A DNA stretch of 64,000 bases from Lachnospiraceae bacterium (GTDB taxonomy: Bacteria; Bacillota; Clostridia; Lachnospirales; Lachnospiraceae), in assembly GCA_017461725.1 (NCBI GenBank), contig JAFTXG010000022.1, forward strand, positions 62,001-126,000. Direction: 5' to 3'. Below, one piece after another: positions 51,077 through 59,829 of this stretch (within the stretch, counting starts at the first letter, position 1; each line of letters starts with the position of its first letter). The translations under genes and the position numbers were made by a program. A model generated the notes under the pieces. The model saw nothing but the letters and a program-made list of their open reading frames with translations. It made no database searches and was not told the DNA's origin.

Positions 51077-53665
51077 ATGACAGGATTGTCAACCCAGGAA
51101 GCTAACGCTCGCCTGGAAAAGTACGGAAAAAACAAGCTTGTTGAAGCGAAAAAAGATGGTCTCTTTAAGCGCTTCCTGAAGCAGCTGGCAGACCCGATGA
51201 TCATCGTTCTGCTGTGTGCAGCAGCACTGTCCGCAGTGACTGCAGCATTTGAGAATGAGTCCTTCGCAGATGTATTCATCATTCTCGGTGTAGTTATTCT
51301 GAACTCTGTTCTCGGTGTAGTACAGGAGAGCAAGGCAGAGGCAGCCATCGAGGCACTGAAGGAAATGACCGCAGCCATGACCAAGGTATGGCGTGACGGA
51401 CATCTGATCACCATCAAGAGCGAGGATCTGGTCGTTGGTGATATTATCGCACTGGAGGCAGGTGACGCAGTTCCCGCCGATGCACAGATTCTGGAGTGTG
51501 CGTCCATGAAGGTAGAGGAGGCAGCGCTGACCGGAGAGTCTGTACCTGTTCTGAAGCAGGTTGAGCCTCCCGTATCCGAGGATGGAAAAGAGATCCCTCT
51601 GGGCGATCGTAAGAATATGCTCTACATGGGAAGCTCCGTTGTATACGGCCGTGGTACCGCAGAGGTTACCGCTACCGGTATGGACACTGAGATGGGCCGC
51701 ATTGCAGAGGCTCTTGCTCAGGCGGAGGAGGAGGTTACCCCTCTTCAGAGAAAGTTAAATGAGCTCAGTAAGATTCTGACCGTACTGGTACTGGTAATCA
51801 GTGTACTGGTATTTGGTCTTGGCGTATTTAAGGCTGGTACTCTGGATGTACACGTTGCCCTGGATTCCTTCATGGTAGCGATCAGCCTTGCGGTTGCTGC
51901 TATCCCCGAGGGTCTGGCAGCCGTTGTAACCATCGTTCTTTCCATGGGTGTTACCCGTATGTCCAAGCAGCGCGCGGTTATCCGTAAGCTGACTGCCGTA
52001 GAGACTCTGGGATGTACTCAGGTTATCTGTTCCGATAAGACCGGTACCCTGACCCAGAACAAGATGACTGTTGTTGAGCAGTACAGCTCCGATGAGAAGT
52101 TGCTGGCTCGCGCAATGGCACTCTGCTCCGACGCTGAGATCGACGAGAAGGGTGAGATTATCGGTGAGCCCACCGAGGCTGCGCTGGTTGCTTATGCAAA
52201 CAAGATCGGTCTTTCCAAGCTGGATATGAAGAAAGAGTACCCCCGTGTAGGTGAGGCTCCCTTTGATTCCATGCGTAAGATGATGAGTACCCTCCATCCC
52301 GAGGACAGCCATGTGGTTCAGTACACCAAGGGTGCGCCCGATGAGCTGCTTCGTCGTTGTACCAAGCTGTTCACTGAGGACGGTGTTCGCGAGATGACTG
52401 ACGCCGACAGAGAGCAGATCCTGGCTGCAAACGGTGCGATGGCTGACAAGGCACTGCGTGTTCTGGCAGGCGCATACCGCATCTGGGGTGAGCTTCCCGC
52501 TGACCTGAGCCCCGAGTATCTGGAGCAGGATATGGTATTTATCGGTCTGCAGGGCATGATCGACCCCATCCGTCCCGAGGTTAAGCTGGCGGTTGAGGAG
52601 TGTAACCGTGCAGGTATCCGCGTCGTAATGATCACCGGTGACCATAAGGACACCGCGATCGCAATCGCAAGAGAGTTGGGTATCCTGAATCAGAATGGTC
52701 AGGAGCGTCTGGCGATCACCGGAACTCAGCTCAATGAGATTTCCGATGAGGAGCTGGACCAGACCATCGACCGTTACGCAGTATTTGCCCGCGTACAGCC
52801 TGAGCATAAAGTTCGTATCGTAAAGGCTTGGAAGGCTAAGGGCATGATCACCGCGATGACCGGTGACGGCGTTAACGATGCTCCCAGTATCAAGTCTGCA
52901 GACATCGGTGTTGGTATGGGTATCACCGGTACCGACGTAACCAAGAACGTTGCAGATATGATCCTTGCTGATGATAACTTTGCAACCATCGTAAGTGCGG
53001 TAGACGAGGGACGTAAGATTTACGCAAACATCCGTAAGTCCATCCAGTTCCTGCTGTCCTCCAACTTGAGTGAGGTTATCTCCATCTTTGTTGCAACTCT
53101 GCTTGGCTTCACTATTTTGAAGCCTGCACACCTGTTGTGGATCAACCTGATCACCGATAGTCTTCCCGCACTGGCACTTGGTATGGAGAAGGGTGAGAAG
53201 GATGCGATGAACCAGCCTCCCCGTGATTCCAAGGAAGGTATCTTCGCCGGCGGCGTAGCAATCGACGTATTCTACCAGGGTGCACTGGTATCTGTTCTGA
53301 CTATCGCAGCTTATGTGATCGGTCACTACATCGAGTCCGGTGTTTGGGAGTTCGTTGACAGTGCAGACGGTATGACCATGGCATTCCTGACCATGTCCAT
53401 GGCTGAGATCTTCCAGTCCTTCAACATGCGTTCCAGAAGAGGTTCTCTGTTCAAGATGACCAACCAGAATGTGTACCTGTGGGGTGCTGGTATCCTGGCT
53501 CTGGTACTGACCACCGTAGTTATCTACGTACCTTTCCTGGCAAAGGCATTCGAGTTTGAGCACATCTCCATCATGGAGTACTTTGTAGCTCTGGGACTGG
53601 CATTCCTGATCATTCCTCTGGTTGAGGTTGGAAAGGCGATCGCGAGAGCGCTGACTAAGAAGTAA
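51077..53665 (+). CDS. Cation-translocating P-type ATPase (calcium/manganese type)
   Basis: The 862-residue protein is a P2-type ATPase. It has an N-terminal cation-ATPase domain, TGES at 152-155 (actuator) and SLAVAAIPEGLAAVVTI in helix M4 (the PEGL ion-site motif). The phosphorylation site is DKTGTLTQNK with Asp320, followed by KGAPDELL, MITGDH and GDGVNDAPSI (about 596-605). About ten helices are predicted. SERCA/PMR1-like bacterial enzymes export Ca2+ or Mn2+. The yybP-ykoY leader argues for Mn2+ export when manganese is in excess. ATG 51077 is chosen for GTGAGGA ten bases upstream; the frame is open into the leader but is not expected to be translated. Codon usage is that of a highly expressed gene. 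Confidence 0.94.
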   Translation: MTGLSTQEANARLEKYGKNKLVEAKKDGLFKRFLKQLADPMIIVLLCAAALSAVTAAFENESFADVFIILGVVILNSVLGVVQESKAEAAIEALKEMTAAMTKVWRDGHLITIKSEDLVVGDIIALEAGDAVPADAQILECASMKVEEAALTGESVPVLKQVEPPVSEDGKEIPLGDRKNMLYMGSSVVYGRGTAEVTATGMDTEMGRIAEALAQAEEEVTPLQRKLNELSKILTVLVLVISVLVFGLGVFKAGTLDVHVALDSFMVAISLAVAAIPEGLAAVVTIVLSMGVTRMSKQRAVIRKLTAVETLGCTQVICSDKTGTLTQNKMTVVEQYSSDEKLLARAMALCSDAEIDEKGEIIGEPTEAALVAYANKIGLSKLDMKKEYPRVGEAPFDSMRKMMSTLHPEDSHVVQYTKGAPDELLRRCTKLFTEDGVREMTDADREQILAANGAMADKALRVLAGAYRIWGELPADLSPEYLEQDMVFIGLQGMIDPIRPEVKLAVEECNRAGIRVVMITGDHKDTAIAIARELGILNQNGQERLAITGTQLNEISDEELDQTIDRYAVFARVQPEHKVRIVKAWKAKGMITAMTGDGVNDAPSIKSADIGVGMGITGTDVTKNVADMILADDNFATIVSAVDEGRKIYANIRKSIQFLLSSNLSEVISIFVATLLGFTILKPAHLLWINLITDSLPALALGMEKGEKDAMNQPPRDSKEGIFAGGVAIDVFYQGALVSVLTIAAYVIGHYIESGVWEFVDSADGMTMAFLTMSMAEIFQSFNMRSRRGSLFKMTNQNVYLWGAGILALVLTTVVIYVPFLAKAFEFEHISIMEYFVALGLAFLIIPLVEVGKAIARALTKK

Positions 53666-53685
53666 TATTTGTATAAAATAATTAA

Positions 53686-53727
53686 AATCTCCTGTTCTGA
53701 TCATTATGGTCGGGGCAGGAGATTTTT
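53686..53727 (+). terminator. Intrinsic terminator after the P-type ATPase
   Basis: AAATCTCCTG and CAGGAGATTTTT enclose a 21-base loop; the second arm runs into a T run. Confidence 0.8.
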
Positions 53728-53728
53728 A

Positions 53729-53845
53729 TAGGGAATTAGTCAGCACCTGATTGGGATAAAGGGAAAATCTGACTGACAGTTGATTGCCAAAAACTGACAC
53801 TTTGCAGAACTTGCCTGACACCTTGCGAATCTTGTCGAAAACTTC
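53729..53845. other. Intergenic stretch, nothing recognised
   Basis: About 115 bases between the ATPase terminator and the next promoter. CTGAC/CTGACA-like words recur (near 53771, 53792, 53815), but no ORF or clear element is seen. Confidence 0.3.
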
Positions 53846-53874
53846 TTGACAGAGCATAGGCGTTATGATATACT
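53846..53874 (+). promoter_or_regulatory. Strong promoter of the SPFH leader RNA
   Basis: TTGACA at 53846-53851 and TATACT at 53869-53874 are exactly 17 bases apart, near consensus. Transcription would begin at about 53881, the first base of the structured leader. Confidence 0.88.
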
Positions 53875-53880
53875 GTTTTA

Positions 53881-53993
53881 CAAGAAAAGGGAGTAATTAC
53901 ATCACGAAAGTGATGCGGCAGTTCCGACAGCACGGCGAAAGCCCGGAACATGTGAATCCATTTAACATCCGGATTATAATGAGACTTTTATTG
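53881..53993 (+). ncRNA. Structured leader RNA, yybP-ykoY-like riboswitch candidate, before the SPFH gene
   Basis: The ends pair (CAAGAAAAG at 53881-53889 with CTTTTATTG at 53985-53993). Just inside lie GGGAGTAATTAC and AATGAGAC, the same paired landmarks as in the leader at 50753. Three hairpins fill the junction: CATCAC-GAAA-GTGATG (53900-53915), TTCCG/CGGAA enclosing GGC-GAAA-GCC (53922-53948), and AATCC/GGATT (53955-53975). The closing helix competes with the terminator at 53983-54021, so ligand binding would switch the gene on. The central loops differ from the first copy, so it may be a divergent yybP-ykoY RNA or another class. Confidence 0.6.
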
Positions 53994-54021
53994 TGGAGAC
54001 CCCACAGTAAAAGTCTTTTTT
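53983..54021 (+). terminator. Riboswitch-controlled terminator before the SPFH gene
   Basis: GACTTTTATTGTGG (53983-53996) pairs with CCACAGTAAAAGTC (54002-54015), one G-T, followed by six T. Its left arm is the 3' strand of the leader's closing helix, so the two structures exclude each other. Confidence 0.88.
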
Positions 54022-54195
54022 GCTTAATCGGGGAGGTCGAACTTTCTGATTATGAGTGATCCTGATGGCGGATGCATGAGCAGTACCGAAAAGAAACCCC
54101 TGCAGGGCGGGCTGATCTCGTTTGCGGAACCGGTGATGTGTGATCCTTTTTCCAAAAACTACATAATATTTATTACAAACAAGGAGGTACATGGT

Positions 54196-55632
54196 ATGTG
54201 TGAAAAGGCTTTATTGGGCAGTGTTGGTTTGTCACCGTTGCTGATCGTGATCCTGGTGATCGTGGCAGCGGCAGTTGCGCTGATGGTGGCAGGTTATCTG
54301 AAGGCTCCGCCGGACACGGCATATGTGATTTCCGGTCTTGGCAAGAAGCGTATCCTTATCGGTAAGGCGGGCTGGAGAGTTCCCTTCTTTGAGCGAGTAG
54401 ATAAACTGTCCCTTCGGGTAATGCAGGTGGATGTAAAGACTTCCGACGCAGTCCCCACAAACGAATTTATCAACGTTTCCGTTGACGGTGTGGCGAACAT
54501 CAAGATTTCCTCCGAGCCGGATCTTCTGGAGCGCGCAGCGGAGACCCTCCTGGGGATGCGCCGCGATGAGATGATCTGTCTCGTGACTCAGGTGCTGGAA
54601 GGTAACATGCGAGAGATCGTAGGTTCCGTAGGCTTAAAGGAGATGGTTCAGGACCGCCAGGGTGTTGCGAAGAAGATCACTGAGAACGTGGTTCCCGATA
54701 TGGAGAAGCTGGGTATTGAGGTGGTAAACTTCAACATTCAGAACTTCAAAGACGGTGCTGGCACCATTGAGAACATGGGTATTGACAATGTTGAGCAGAT
54801 CCGCAAGAATGCTCAGATCGCAAAGGCAAATGCCCAGAGAGATATCGCCATCGCCACCGCACAGGCTCAGCAGGAGGCGAATGCAGTTAAGGTTGAGTCC
54901 GAAAAGATGATCGCAGAGCAGAATGCGGAGCTGGTTGTTCAGCAGTCTGAGATGAAGGTCAAGGCGGATAACAAGAGGGCGGAGGCTGATGCAGCTTACT
55001 CCATTCAGCAGGAAACCCAGCGTAAGACCATCGAGATCACCAAGGCGAATGCGGACATTGCCCGCAGAGAGAAGGAGGCCGAGATGGCTGAGCGCGAGAT
55101 CGCCATCAAGGAGCGCAAGCTGGATGCCGAGATTCGCAAGCAGGCTGACGCGATGAAGTATAAGGTGGAAAAGGAAGCGGAGGCTGATCTGATCCGCCGT
55201 CAGAAAGAGGCAGAGGCAAAGACCTACGAAGCCATCAAGGAGGCAGAGGCCCGCAAGGCAGAGGCAGAGGCACTCCGCTTCGCCATGGAGCAGGAGGCAG
55301 AGGGTATCCGCGCCAAGGGTCTGGCTGAGGCAGAGGCCATTGAGAAGAAGGCTGAGGCTCAGAAGAAGATGGGCGAGGCTTCCGTCCTTGAGATGTACTT
55401 AAATGCACTGCCCGAGGTGGTGAAGAACGCAGCTGCTCCTCTGGCACAGACCGACCGCATCGTAATGTACGGCGACGGCAATTCCACCAAGATGGTGAAG
55501 GATGTGATGAACAGCGCAAGCCAGATTATGGAGGGCGTGAAGGAGTCCACCGGAATCGATCTGGCCGGTGTGCTGGCCGGTTTCGCAGGCGGAAACGCGC
55601 TGAAAGAGGTTGCGGCGACCGACGAGAAATGA
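54196..55632 (+). CDS. Flotillin-like SPFH-domain protein
   Basis: The 478-residue protein has a single transmembrane helix near the N-terminus (about residues 10-34, SPLLIVILVIVAAAVALMV). An SPFH/band-7 domain follows (about 45-215: YVISGLGKKRILIGKAGWRV, VFTSDAVPTNEFINVSVDG-like strand). A long Ala/Glu/Lys-rich coiled coil runs at about 215-410 (EKEAEMAEREIAIKERKL, EAEARKAEAEALRFAMEQEA). The C-terminus is flotillin-type (EVVKNAAAPLAQTDRIVMYG). Flotillins build membrane microdomain scaffolds. ATG 54196 has GGAGG eight bases upstream; the frame is open back to 54052 without a well-spaced site. Control by a leader RNA is unusual for this family. Confidence 0.9.
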   Translation: MCEKALLGSVGLSPLLIVILVIVAAAVALMVAGYLKAPPDTAYVISGLGKKRILIGKAGWRVPFFERVDKLSLRVMQVDVKTSDAVPTNEFINVSVDGVANIKISSEPDLLERAAETLLGMRRDEMICLVTQVLEGNMREIVGSVGLKEMVQDRQGVAKKITENVVPDMEKLGIEVVNFNIQNFKDGAGTIENMGIDNVEQIRKNAQIAKANAQRDIAIATAQAQQEANAVKVESEKMIAEQNAELVVQQSEMKVKADNKRAEADAAYSIQQETQRKTIEITKANADIARREKEAEMAEREIAIKERKLDAEIRKQADAMKYKVEKEAEADLIRRQKEAEAKTYEAIKEAEARKAEAEALRFAMEQEAEGIRAKGLAEAEAIEKKAEAQKKMGEASVLEMYLNALPEVVKNAAAPLAQTDRIVMYGDGNSTKMVKDVMNSASQIMEGVKESTGIDLAGVLAGFAGGNALKEVAATDEK

Positions 55633-55720
55633 TCGGCAGCCCAGTCGTATAGGGAAGGCTGATTGGGGCCGGCCAGGTGCTGGCCCCTTTTTCGTACCCA
55701 AAATGATGCCGTGCGTTTAT

Positions 55721-55768
55721 CTTAAAATTTTCTTAATCAATTTGCTACTTGGTTTTTAAAGTTATAAT
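55721..55768 (+). promoter_or_regulatory. Direct repeats and promoter of the second two-component system
   Basis: CTTAA at 55721-55725 and 55732-55736 are 11 bases apart, the spacing typical of OmpR/PhoB-family dimer sites. They lie just upstream of a TATAAT at 55763-55768 with a weak -35 (TTTGCT at 55741). This fits positive autoregulation by the regulator that follows. Confidence 0.5.
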
Positions 55769-55804
55769 CAGTAAAATAGATATTGTAAACAGAGGGGGAA
55801 CATG

Positions 55805-56500
55805 ATGTATAATATTTTGATTTGTGATGATGAACCTGATATTGTGTCAGCCTTGAAGATTTATCTCTCCGGCGACGAGTATAACACCTTCACCGCCGGC
55901 AACGGCAGGGAAGTGTTGCAGATCCTTGACCGGGAGGACATCCATCTGGTGCTCATGGATATCATGATGCCGGAGATGGATGGTATTTCTGCGCTGGTGA
56001 AGCTGAGGGAGAAGTACAATGTGCCGGTGATTCTGCTGACCGCGAAGAGCGAGGACACGGACAAGATCCTGGGGTTGAACGTGGGCGCAGATGACTATAT
56101 CACCAAGCCCTTTAACCCGGTGGAGGTGCTGGCACGGGTGCGGTCACAGGTGAGACGCTACACTCAGCTGGGCAGCAAGCCGGAGGCAAAGGAGAGCGTT
56201 TACCGAGTGGGGAATCTGGAGCTGGATGACCGGACCAAGACCGTCTTACGTGATGGAGATCAGGTGAATCTGACCCCGACAGAGTACGAGATTCTCAAGC
56301 TGTTTATGCAGCACCCGGGACAGGTGTTCTCCCCCAAGGAGATCTACCGGATCGTGTGGAGTGACAGTCCCTACGGTGCGGAGAACACGGTGGCGGTACA
56401 TATTCGTCACTTGAGAGAAAAGCTGGAGTACAATCCGGCGGAGCCCAGATATTTAAAGGTTGTCTGGGGACAGGGATACAAGATTGATGGGAGGGGTTAG
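55805..56500 (+). CDS. OmpR/PhoB-family response regulator (VanR-like)
   Basis: The 231-residue protein has a receiver with Asp8-Asp9, phosphorylation site Asp52 in LVLMDIMMPEMDG, Thr/Ser in ILLTAKS and Lys in YITKPFN. The winged helix (about 130-228) ends AVHIRHLREKLEYNPAEPRY, KVVWGQGYKI. The LKVVWGQGYKI ending and the kinase architecture resemble the VanR/VanS-like group common in Lachnospiraceae. ATG 55805 is preferred over the tandem 55802 for spacing from GAGGGGG. The kinase gene starts three bases after the stop. Confidence 0.94.
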   Translation: MYNILICDDEPDIVSALKIYLSGDEYNTFTAGNGREVLQILDREDIHLVLMDIMMPEMDGISALVKLREKYNVPVILLTAKSEDTDKILGLNVGADDYITKPFNPVEVLARVRSQVRRYTQLGSKPEAKESVYRVGNLELDDRTKTVLRDGDQVNLTPTEYEILKLFMQHPGQVFSPKEIYRIVWSDSPYGAENTVAVHIRHLREKLEYNPAEPRYLKVVWGQGYKIDGRG

Positions 56501-56503
56501 TCA

Positions 56504-58174
56504 ATGACAAAATTGACCCATAGTTTGGGGGCAAAGATCAGTGCAATTGTTTTATGGTGTGTGGCTATGCTGGGAGGAATCGGCGGAACGCTGGCGATCA
56601 TTGCGCTGGAATCCATGGGATTTTATGACGGTGATTCAAACATCTACTGGCAGTTCGGCTACGAGGTTGCGGGGAATTATTTTTCCTATTATCCGTGGGG
56701 AGAGTATCCGGGATTGCCTTATGAGCCGATCTATCCGAAGTTCTTCGATTTTTGCTACGCATTTTGCGATGTGTTGATCGTGGTAACGATCGTGTCGGCT
56801 ATCGCGGCAATCTTTCTGCTGATTTTCCTGATGTGCAGTGCAGGGCGCCAGATGGGAGAGAAGGAGGCGGTGCGCAACGGCATCGACAAAATCCCGCTGG
56901 ACATTTTCGCTGCGGTCATGGCCTTCGTGGTTTTTGTGCTTCTTCATGTCACCGAGGAGACGTTCTGGTTGGCCGGACCCATGGGATGTGTTGTGCTTGC
57001 CTGTGTATGGGTCATTATTTATTCTTTGTTGCTGTTGTGGTGTCTGATGACATTGGCTACCCGGTTCAAGACCGGAACCCTGTGGACGAATTCCATTATC
57101 TATATCGTGCTGCGTTTTGTCTGCCGGGTCATCGCGTCTGTGTGGCACGGGTTGGTGGATATCTGCAGAAATATTCCGATCCTGTGGAAGACGATTTTGC
57201 TGATCGTGATGGTCTCTTTTGTGGAAATTTTCATCATGGCACAGATATGGTATGTAGAGCAGCTGCTCCCGTTCTGGATCATTGAGAAGGTTATCATGAT
57301 TCCGGTGGTTCTGCTGGCCGTGGTCTATATGAAGCGGCTGCAGGCCGGAGGAAAGAAGCTGGCTGAGGGAGAGCTGGATTATCACGTGGATACCAGACGG
57401 ATGTACTGGGATTTCAAAAAACACGGTGAGAATCTCAACAGTATCAGCGAGGGAATGGCCAAGGCGGTGGACGAGAAGATGAAGAGCGAACGGTTCAAGA
57501 CCGAGCTGATCACCAACGTGTCCCACGACATTAAGACACCTCTGACCTCCATTATAAACTATGTGGATCTGATCAAGAAGGAAGAGCCCGAGAGCGAAAC
57601 GATGGCGGAATACATTGATGTGCTGGACCGCCAGTCCAAGCGGCTGAAAAAGTTGATCGAGGATCTGGTGGAGGCATCCAAGGCCTCCACAGGAAATATA
57701 CAGGTGGATATGCAGCCCACCTCTGTGGGAGTGGTGCTGACCCAGGCAGCCGGTGAGTACGAGGATCGGATGAATGAAAAACAGCTGGAGATGATCCTCA
57801 ACCAGCCGCAGGACGATATCTACATCATGGCCGACGGCAGACTGCTGTGGAGAGTATTCGACAACCTGCTCAGCAATATCTGTAAGTACGCTCAGAGCGG
57901 AACCAGGGTCTATCTGAATCTGGACAAGATATCCGACAAGGCAGTGATCACGTTCCGAAATATTTCCGCCTATCCGCTGAATATGACCAGCGAGGAACTG
58001 ATGGAGCGATTCACCAGAGGCGACAGCTCCCGACATACGGAGGGGAGCGGTCTGGGATTGTCCATCGCAAAGAGCCTGACTGATCTGCAGAAGGGAGATA
58101 TGGATATCTACACCGACGGAGATCTGTTCAAGGTGGTGCTCACCTTTGGGCAGATAGATGGCGGAATGGTGTGA
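56504..58174 (+). CDS. Sensor histidine kinase with multi-helix sensor
   Basis: The 556-residue kinase has six or so transmembrane helices in its first 280 residues, with a short extracellular loop rich in Tyr/Trp/Pro (about 42-75). The HisKA helix has NVSHDIKTPLTS with phosphoacceptor His341. ATPase blocks are LWRVFDNLLSNICKYA (N box) and GSGLGLSIAKSL (G2). The usual G1 DxGxG box is replaced by a degenerate FRNISAYPLNMTSEELMERF, as in a VanS-like subgroup of Lachnospiraceae kinases. GGGAGGGG precedes the ATG. It is cotranscribed with the upstream regulator, and the RpiR gene begins 14 bases after its stop. Confidence 0.93.
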   Translation: MTKLTHSLGAKISAIVLWCVAMLGGIGGTLAIIALESMGFYDGDSNIYWQFGYEVAGNYFSYYPWGEYPGLPYEPIYPKFFDFCYAFCDVLIVVTIVSAIAAIFLLIFLMCSAGRQMGEKEAVRNGIDKIPLDIFAAVMAFVVFVLLHVTEETFWLAGPMGCVVLACVWVIIYSLLLLWCLMTLATRFKTGTLWTNSIIYIVLRFVCRVIASVWHGLVDICRNIPILWKTILLIVMVSFVEIFIMAQIWYVEQLLPFWIIEKVIMIPVVLLAVVYMKRLQAGGKKLAEGELDYHVDTRRMYWDFKKHGENLNSISEGMAKAVDEKMKSERFKTELITNVSHDIKTPLTSIINYVDLIKKEEPESETMAEYIDVLDRQSKRLKKLIEDLVEASKASTGNIQVDMQPTSVGVVLTQAAGEYEDRMNEKQLEMILNQPQDDIYIMADGRLLWRVFDNLLSNICKYAQSGTRVYLNLDKISDKAVITFRNISAYPLNMTSEELMERFTRGDSSRHTEGSGLGLSIAKSLTDLQKGDMDIYTDGDLFKVVLTFGQIDGGMV

Positions 58175-58188
58175 GAAGGGGGACAACT

Positions 58189-58938
58189 ATGGAACTTCGG
58201 TGTGAACCCGGCCAGCACTTATCCGAGGCCGAGCGGGCGGTAGTTGATTATATCAATAAACAGCGTTACATCATCAGTTTGCTCTCAATCTCCGACATTG
58301 CGGAGGGAGCTTTTGTCTCCAACGCAACGGTTTCGCGGGCGATTCGAAAATGTGGTTTTTCCTCCCTGTCGGAAATGAAGTTTCGGTTGACGGAGGATGC
58401 GAAGGAGAATAAGCAGACCTATGAGATGAATAAAATTCTGTCCATGTCCTACACAGAGTGCATGGAGACGATCAAACGGATTGATATACCCTCCATCATC
58501 GAGATTGTGAGATTGTTGAGGGGTGCATCTGTGGTCTATCTGCTGGCGAACGGTGTGACAGCTTTGCTGGCCAACGAGTTTGCGGTACAGCTTCAGTGCC
58601 AGAAAATCAATGTCTGCGTGATATCTGATTCTCAGATGATGAAAAAGATGGATTTGTTGGCGACGGAGAAGGATGTGATCTTTATCCTTTCTCTGCAAAA
58701 TTCTACGCCGGAGCTGGCGGTGGGGGCGAAGCTGGGCAGAAAGAAGGGTGCTAAGGTAGTGACTTGCTGCTGCACCACGGGAACCGCCCTGGATGAATTG
58801 TCGGATCTGGTGGTTTACGGATACACTCAGAGCATCTATTCCAACGAGGTCTACGGCTGTGCGTCGCGGTTGGGACTGATGATCATTACGAGAACGATTG
58901 CAGAATATATGATGGCCGGATCAGAGCAGGAAGGGTAA
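58189..58938 (+). CDS. MurR/RpiR-family transcriptional regulator
   Basis: The 249-residue protein has an RpiR N-terminal helix-turn-helix (about 10-75: LSEAERAVVDYINKQRYIIS, ISDIAEGAFVSNATVSRAIR, KCGFSSLSEMKF). A SIS sugar-phosphate-sensing domain follows (about 105-235: VVYLLANGVTALLANEFAVQ). The second block, VIFILSLQNSTPELAVGAKL, stands where active SIS sensors have ISxSGxT. ATG 58189 has AAGGGGG seven bases upstream. It may be cotranscribed with the two-component genes, and it converges on the sugar/polyol operon at 59-61.6 kb, which it may regulate (inference). Confidence 0.9.
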   Translation: MELRCEPGQHLSEAERAVVDYINKQRYIISLLSISDIAEGAFVSNATVSRAIRKCGFSSLSEMKFRLTEDAKENKQTYEMNKILSMSYTECMETIKRIDIPSIIEIVRLLRGASVVYLLANGVTALLANEFAVQLQCQKINVCVISDSQMMKKMDLLATEKDVIFILSLQNSTPELAVGAKLGRKKGAKVVTCCCTTGTALDELSDLVVYGYTQSIYSNEVYGCASRLGLMIITRTIAEYMMAGSEQEG

Positions 58939-58960
58939 GCTTTTCGCTGAATATGTGCAT

Positions 58961-59011
58961 GAAAAAAGACCACTGTGCTGTGCGATGTTTGCGCAGAAAG
59001 TGGTCTTTTTG
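58961..59011. terminator. Bidirectional terminator between RpiR and SDR genes
   Basis: AAAAAAGACCACT and AGTGGTCTTTTTG enclose a 24-base loop that can itself fold. T runs follow on both strands, fitting the convergent genes. Confidence 0.88.
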
Positions 59012-59022
59012 AGTCGATTTGG

Positions 59023-59829
59023 CTATCCTCTGGTTTTGCCGCCGCCGATGGCAATGGTCACACCGTGAATATAGCTTGAACGGTCACTGGCCAGAAAGGC
59101 TGCGGTGTTTGCGACCTCGGAAAGTTTTCCGTCACGGCCAAGAGGGATAGAGCTGGTTTTTGTATAGCCTTCGCGCAGTTGATCCACGGTAATTCCCCGG
59201 GTATACGCGAGGGCTTTTTCGTATGCAGGGGAGCGCAGGGCGGTGGCTTCCATGATGCCGGGAGCCATGCCGACCACGCGGATACCTTTTCGGCCCAGCT
59301 CCTTTGCCCAGGAACGGGTCAGAGAGTTGAGGGCATTTTTTGATGCAGAGTATACACTCTGGCCCTCAGAACCTTCTGGTGCGCCTTCGGAGGACATATT
59401 AATGATCACGCCTTTGCCCTGGCGGATCATTTGACGGGCAGCTGCCTGTGCGCACAGGAACACACCCTTCAGATTGACATTCATCACTTTATCCCAAATC
59501 GTTTCATCCAGCTCATACTGATTTCCCTCATCTACCAGCAGACCGGGAAGGTTAATGCCGGCGTTGTTGACGATCACATCCACGGCACCGTAGGTATTTA
59601 CGACCTGCGCGATCATCGCGTCGACACTGGCTTTGCAGGTGACATCAGTCACGATATACTGGAACTGCCCCTCCTTCGCGTCAAACTGAGGTGGGGTGGG
59701 ATTGATATCGCAGACAGTAACATTTGCACCGTCTGCCAGAAATTCCTTTGCAATAGCGTATCCGATACCGGAGGCACCGCCGGTTACCACTACCGATCGG
59801 CCCTCGAGGCCGAGCCATGAACTGCTCAT
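59023..59829 (-). CDS. SDR-family oxidoreductase (sorbitol-6-phosphate dehydrogenase-like)
   Basis: The 268-residue classical short-chain dehydrogenase has the NAD(P) motif TGGASGIGYAIAKEF (about residues 16-30), NNAGINLP, the catalytic Ser in MSSEGAPEGSEGQ and the YSASKNAL Tyr/Lys pair. The C-terminus GVTIAIGGGKTRG is the family terminal block. It overlaps the aldolase stop by four bases (ATGA), with AAAGGAG upstream. Third and last gene of the minus-strand operon. Sorbitol-6-phosphate or a related sugar alcohol phosphate is a reasonable guess at substrate. Confidence 0.88.
   Translation of the reverse strand: MSSSWLGLEGRSVVVTGGASGIGYAIAKEFLADGANVTVCDINPTPPQFDAKEGQFQYIVTDVTCKASVDAMIAQVVNTYGAVDVIVNNAGINLPGLLVDEGNQYELDETIWDKVMNVNLKGVFLCAQAAARQMIRQGKGVIINMSSEGAPEGSEGQSVYSASKNALNSLTRSWAKELGRKGIRVVGMAPGIMEATALRSPAYEKALAYTRGITVDQLREGYTKTSSIPLGRDGKLSEVANTAAFLASDRSSYIHGVTIAIGGGKTRG

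Noticed and set aside
51755-53704. A 649-codon open frame on the minus strand.
   Set aside because: It is antisense to the well-conserved P-type ATPase. Its length comes from the codon bias of that gene, and its product is Asp/Thr/Gly/His-rich without a recognisable domain.
54052-54195. In-frame upstream extension of the SPFH protein.
   Set aside because: GGAGG at eight bases before ATG 54196 and the membrane-anchor start fit the family; the upstream ATG is 16 bases from its nearest GGAGG.
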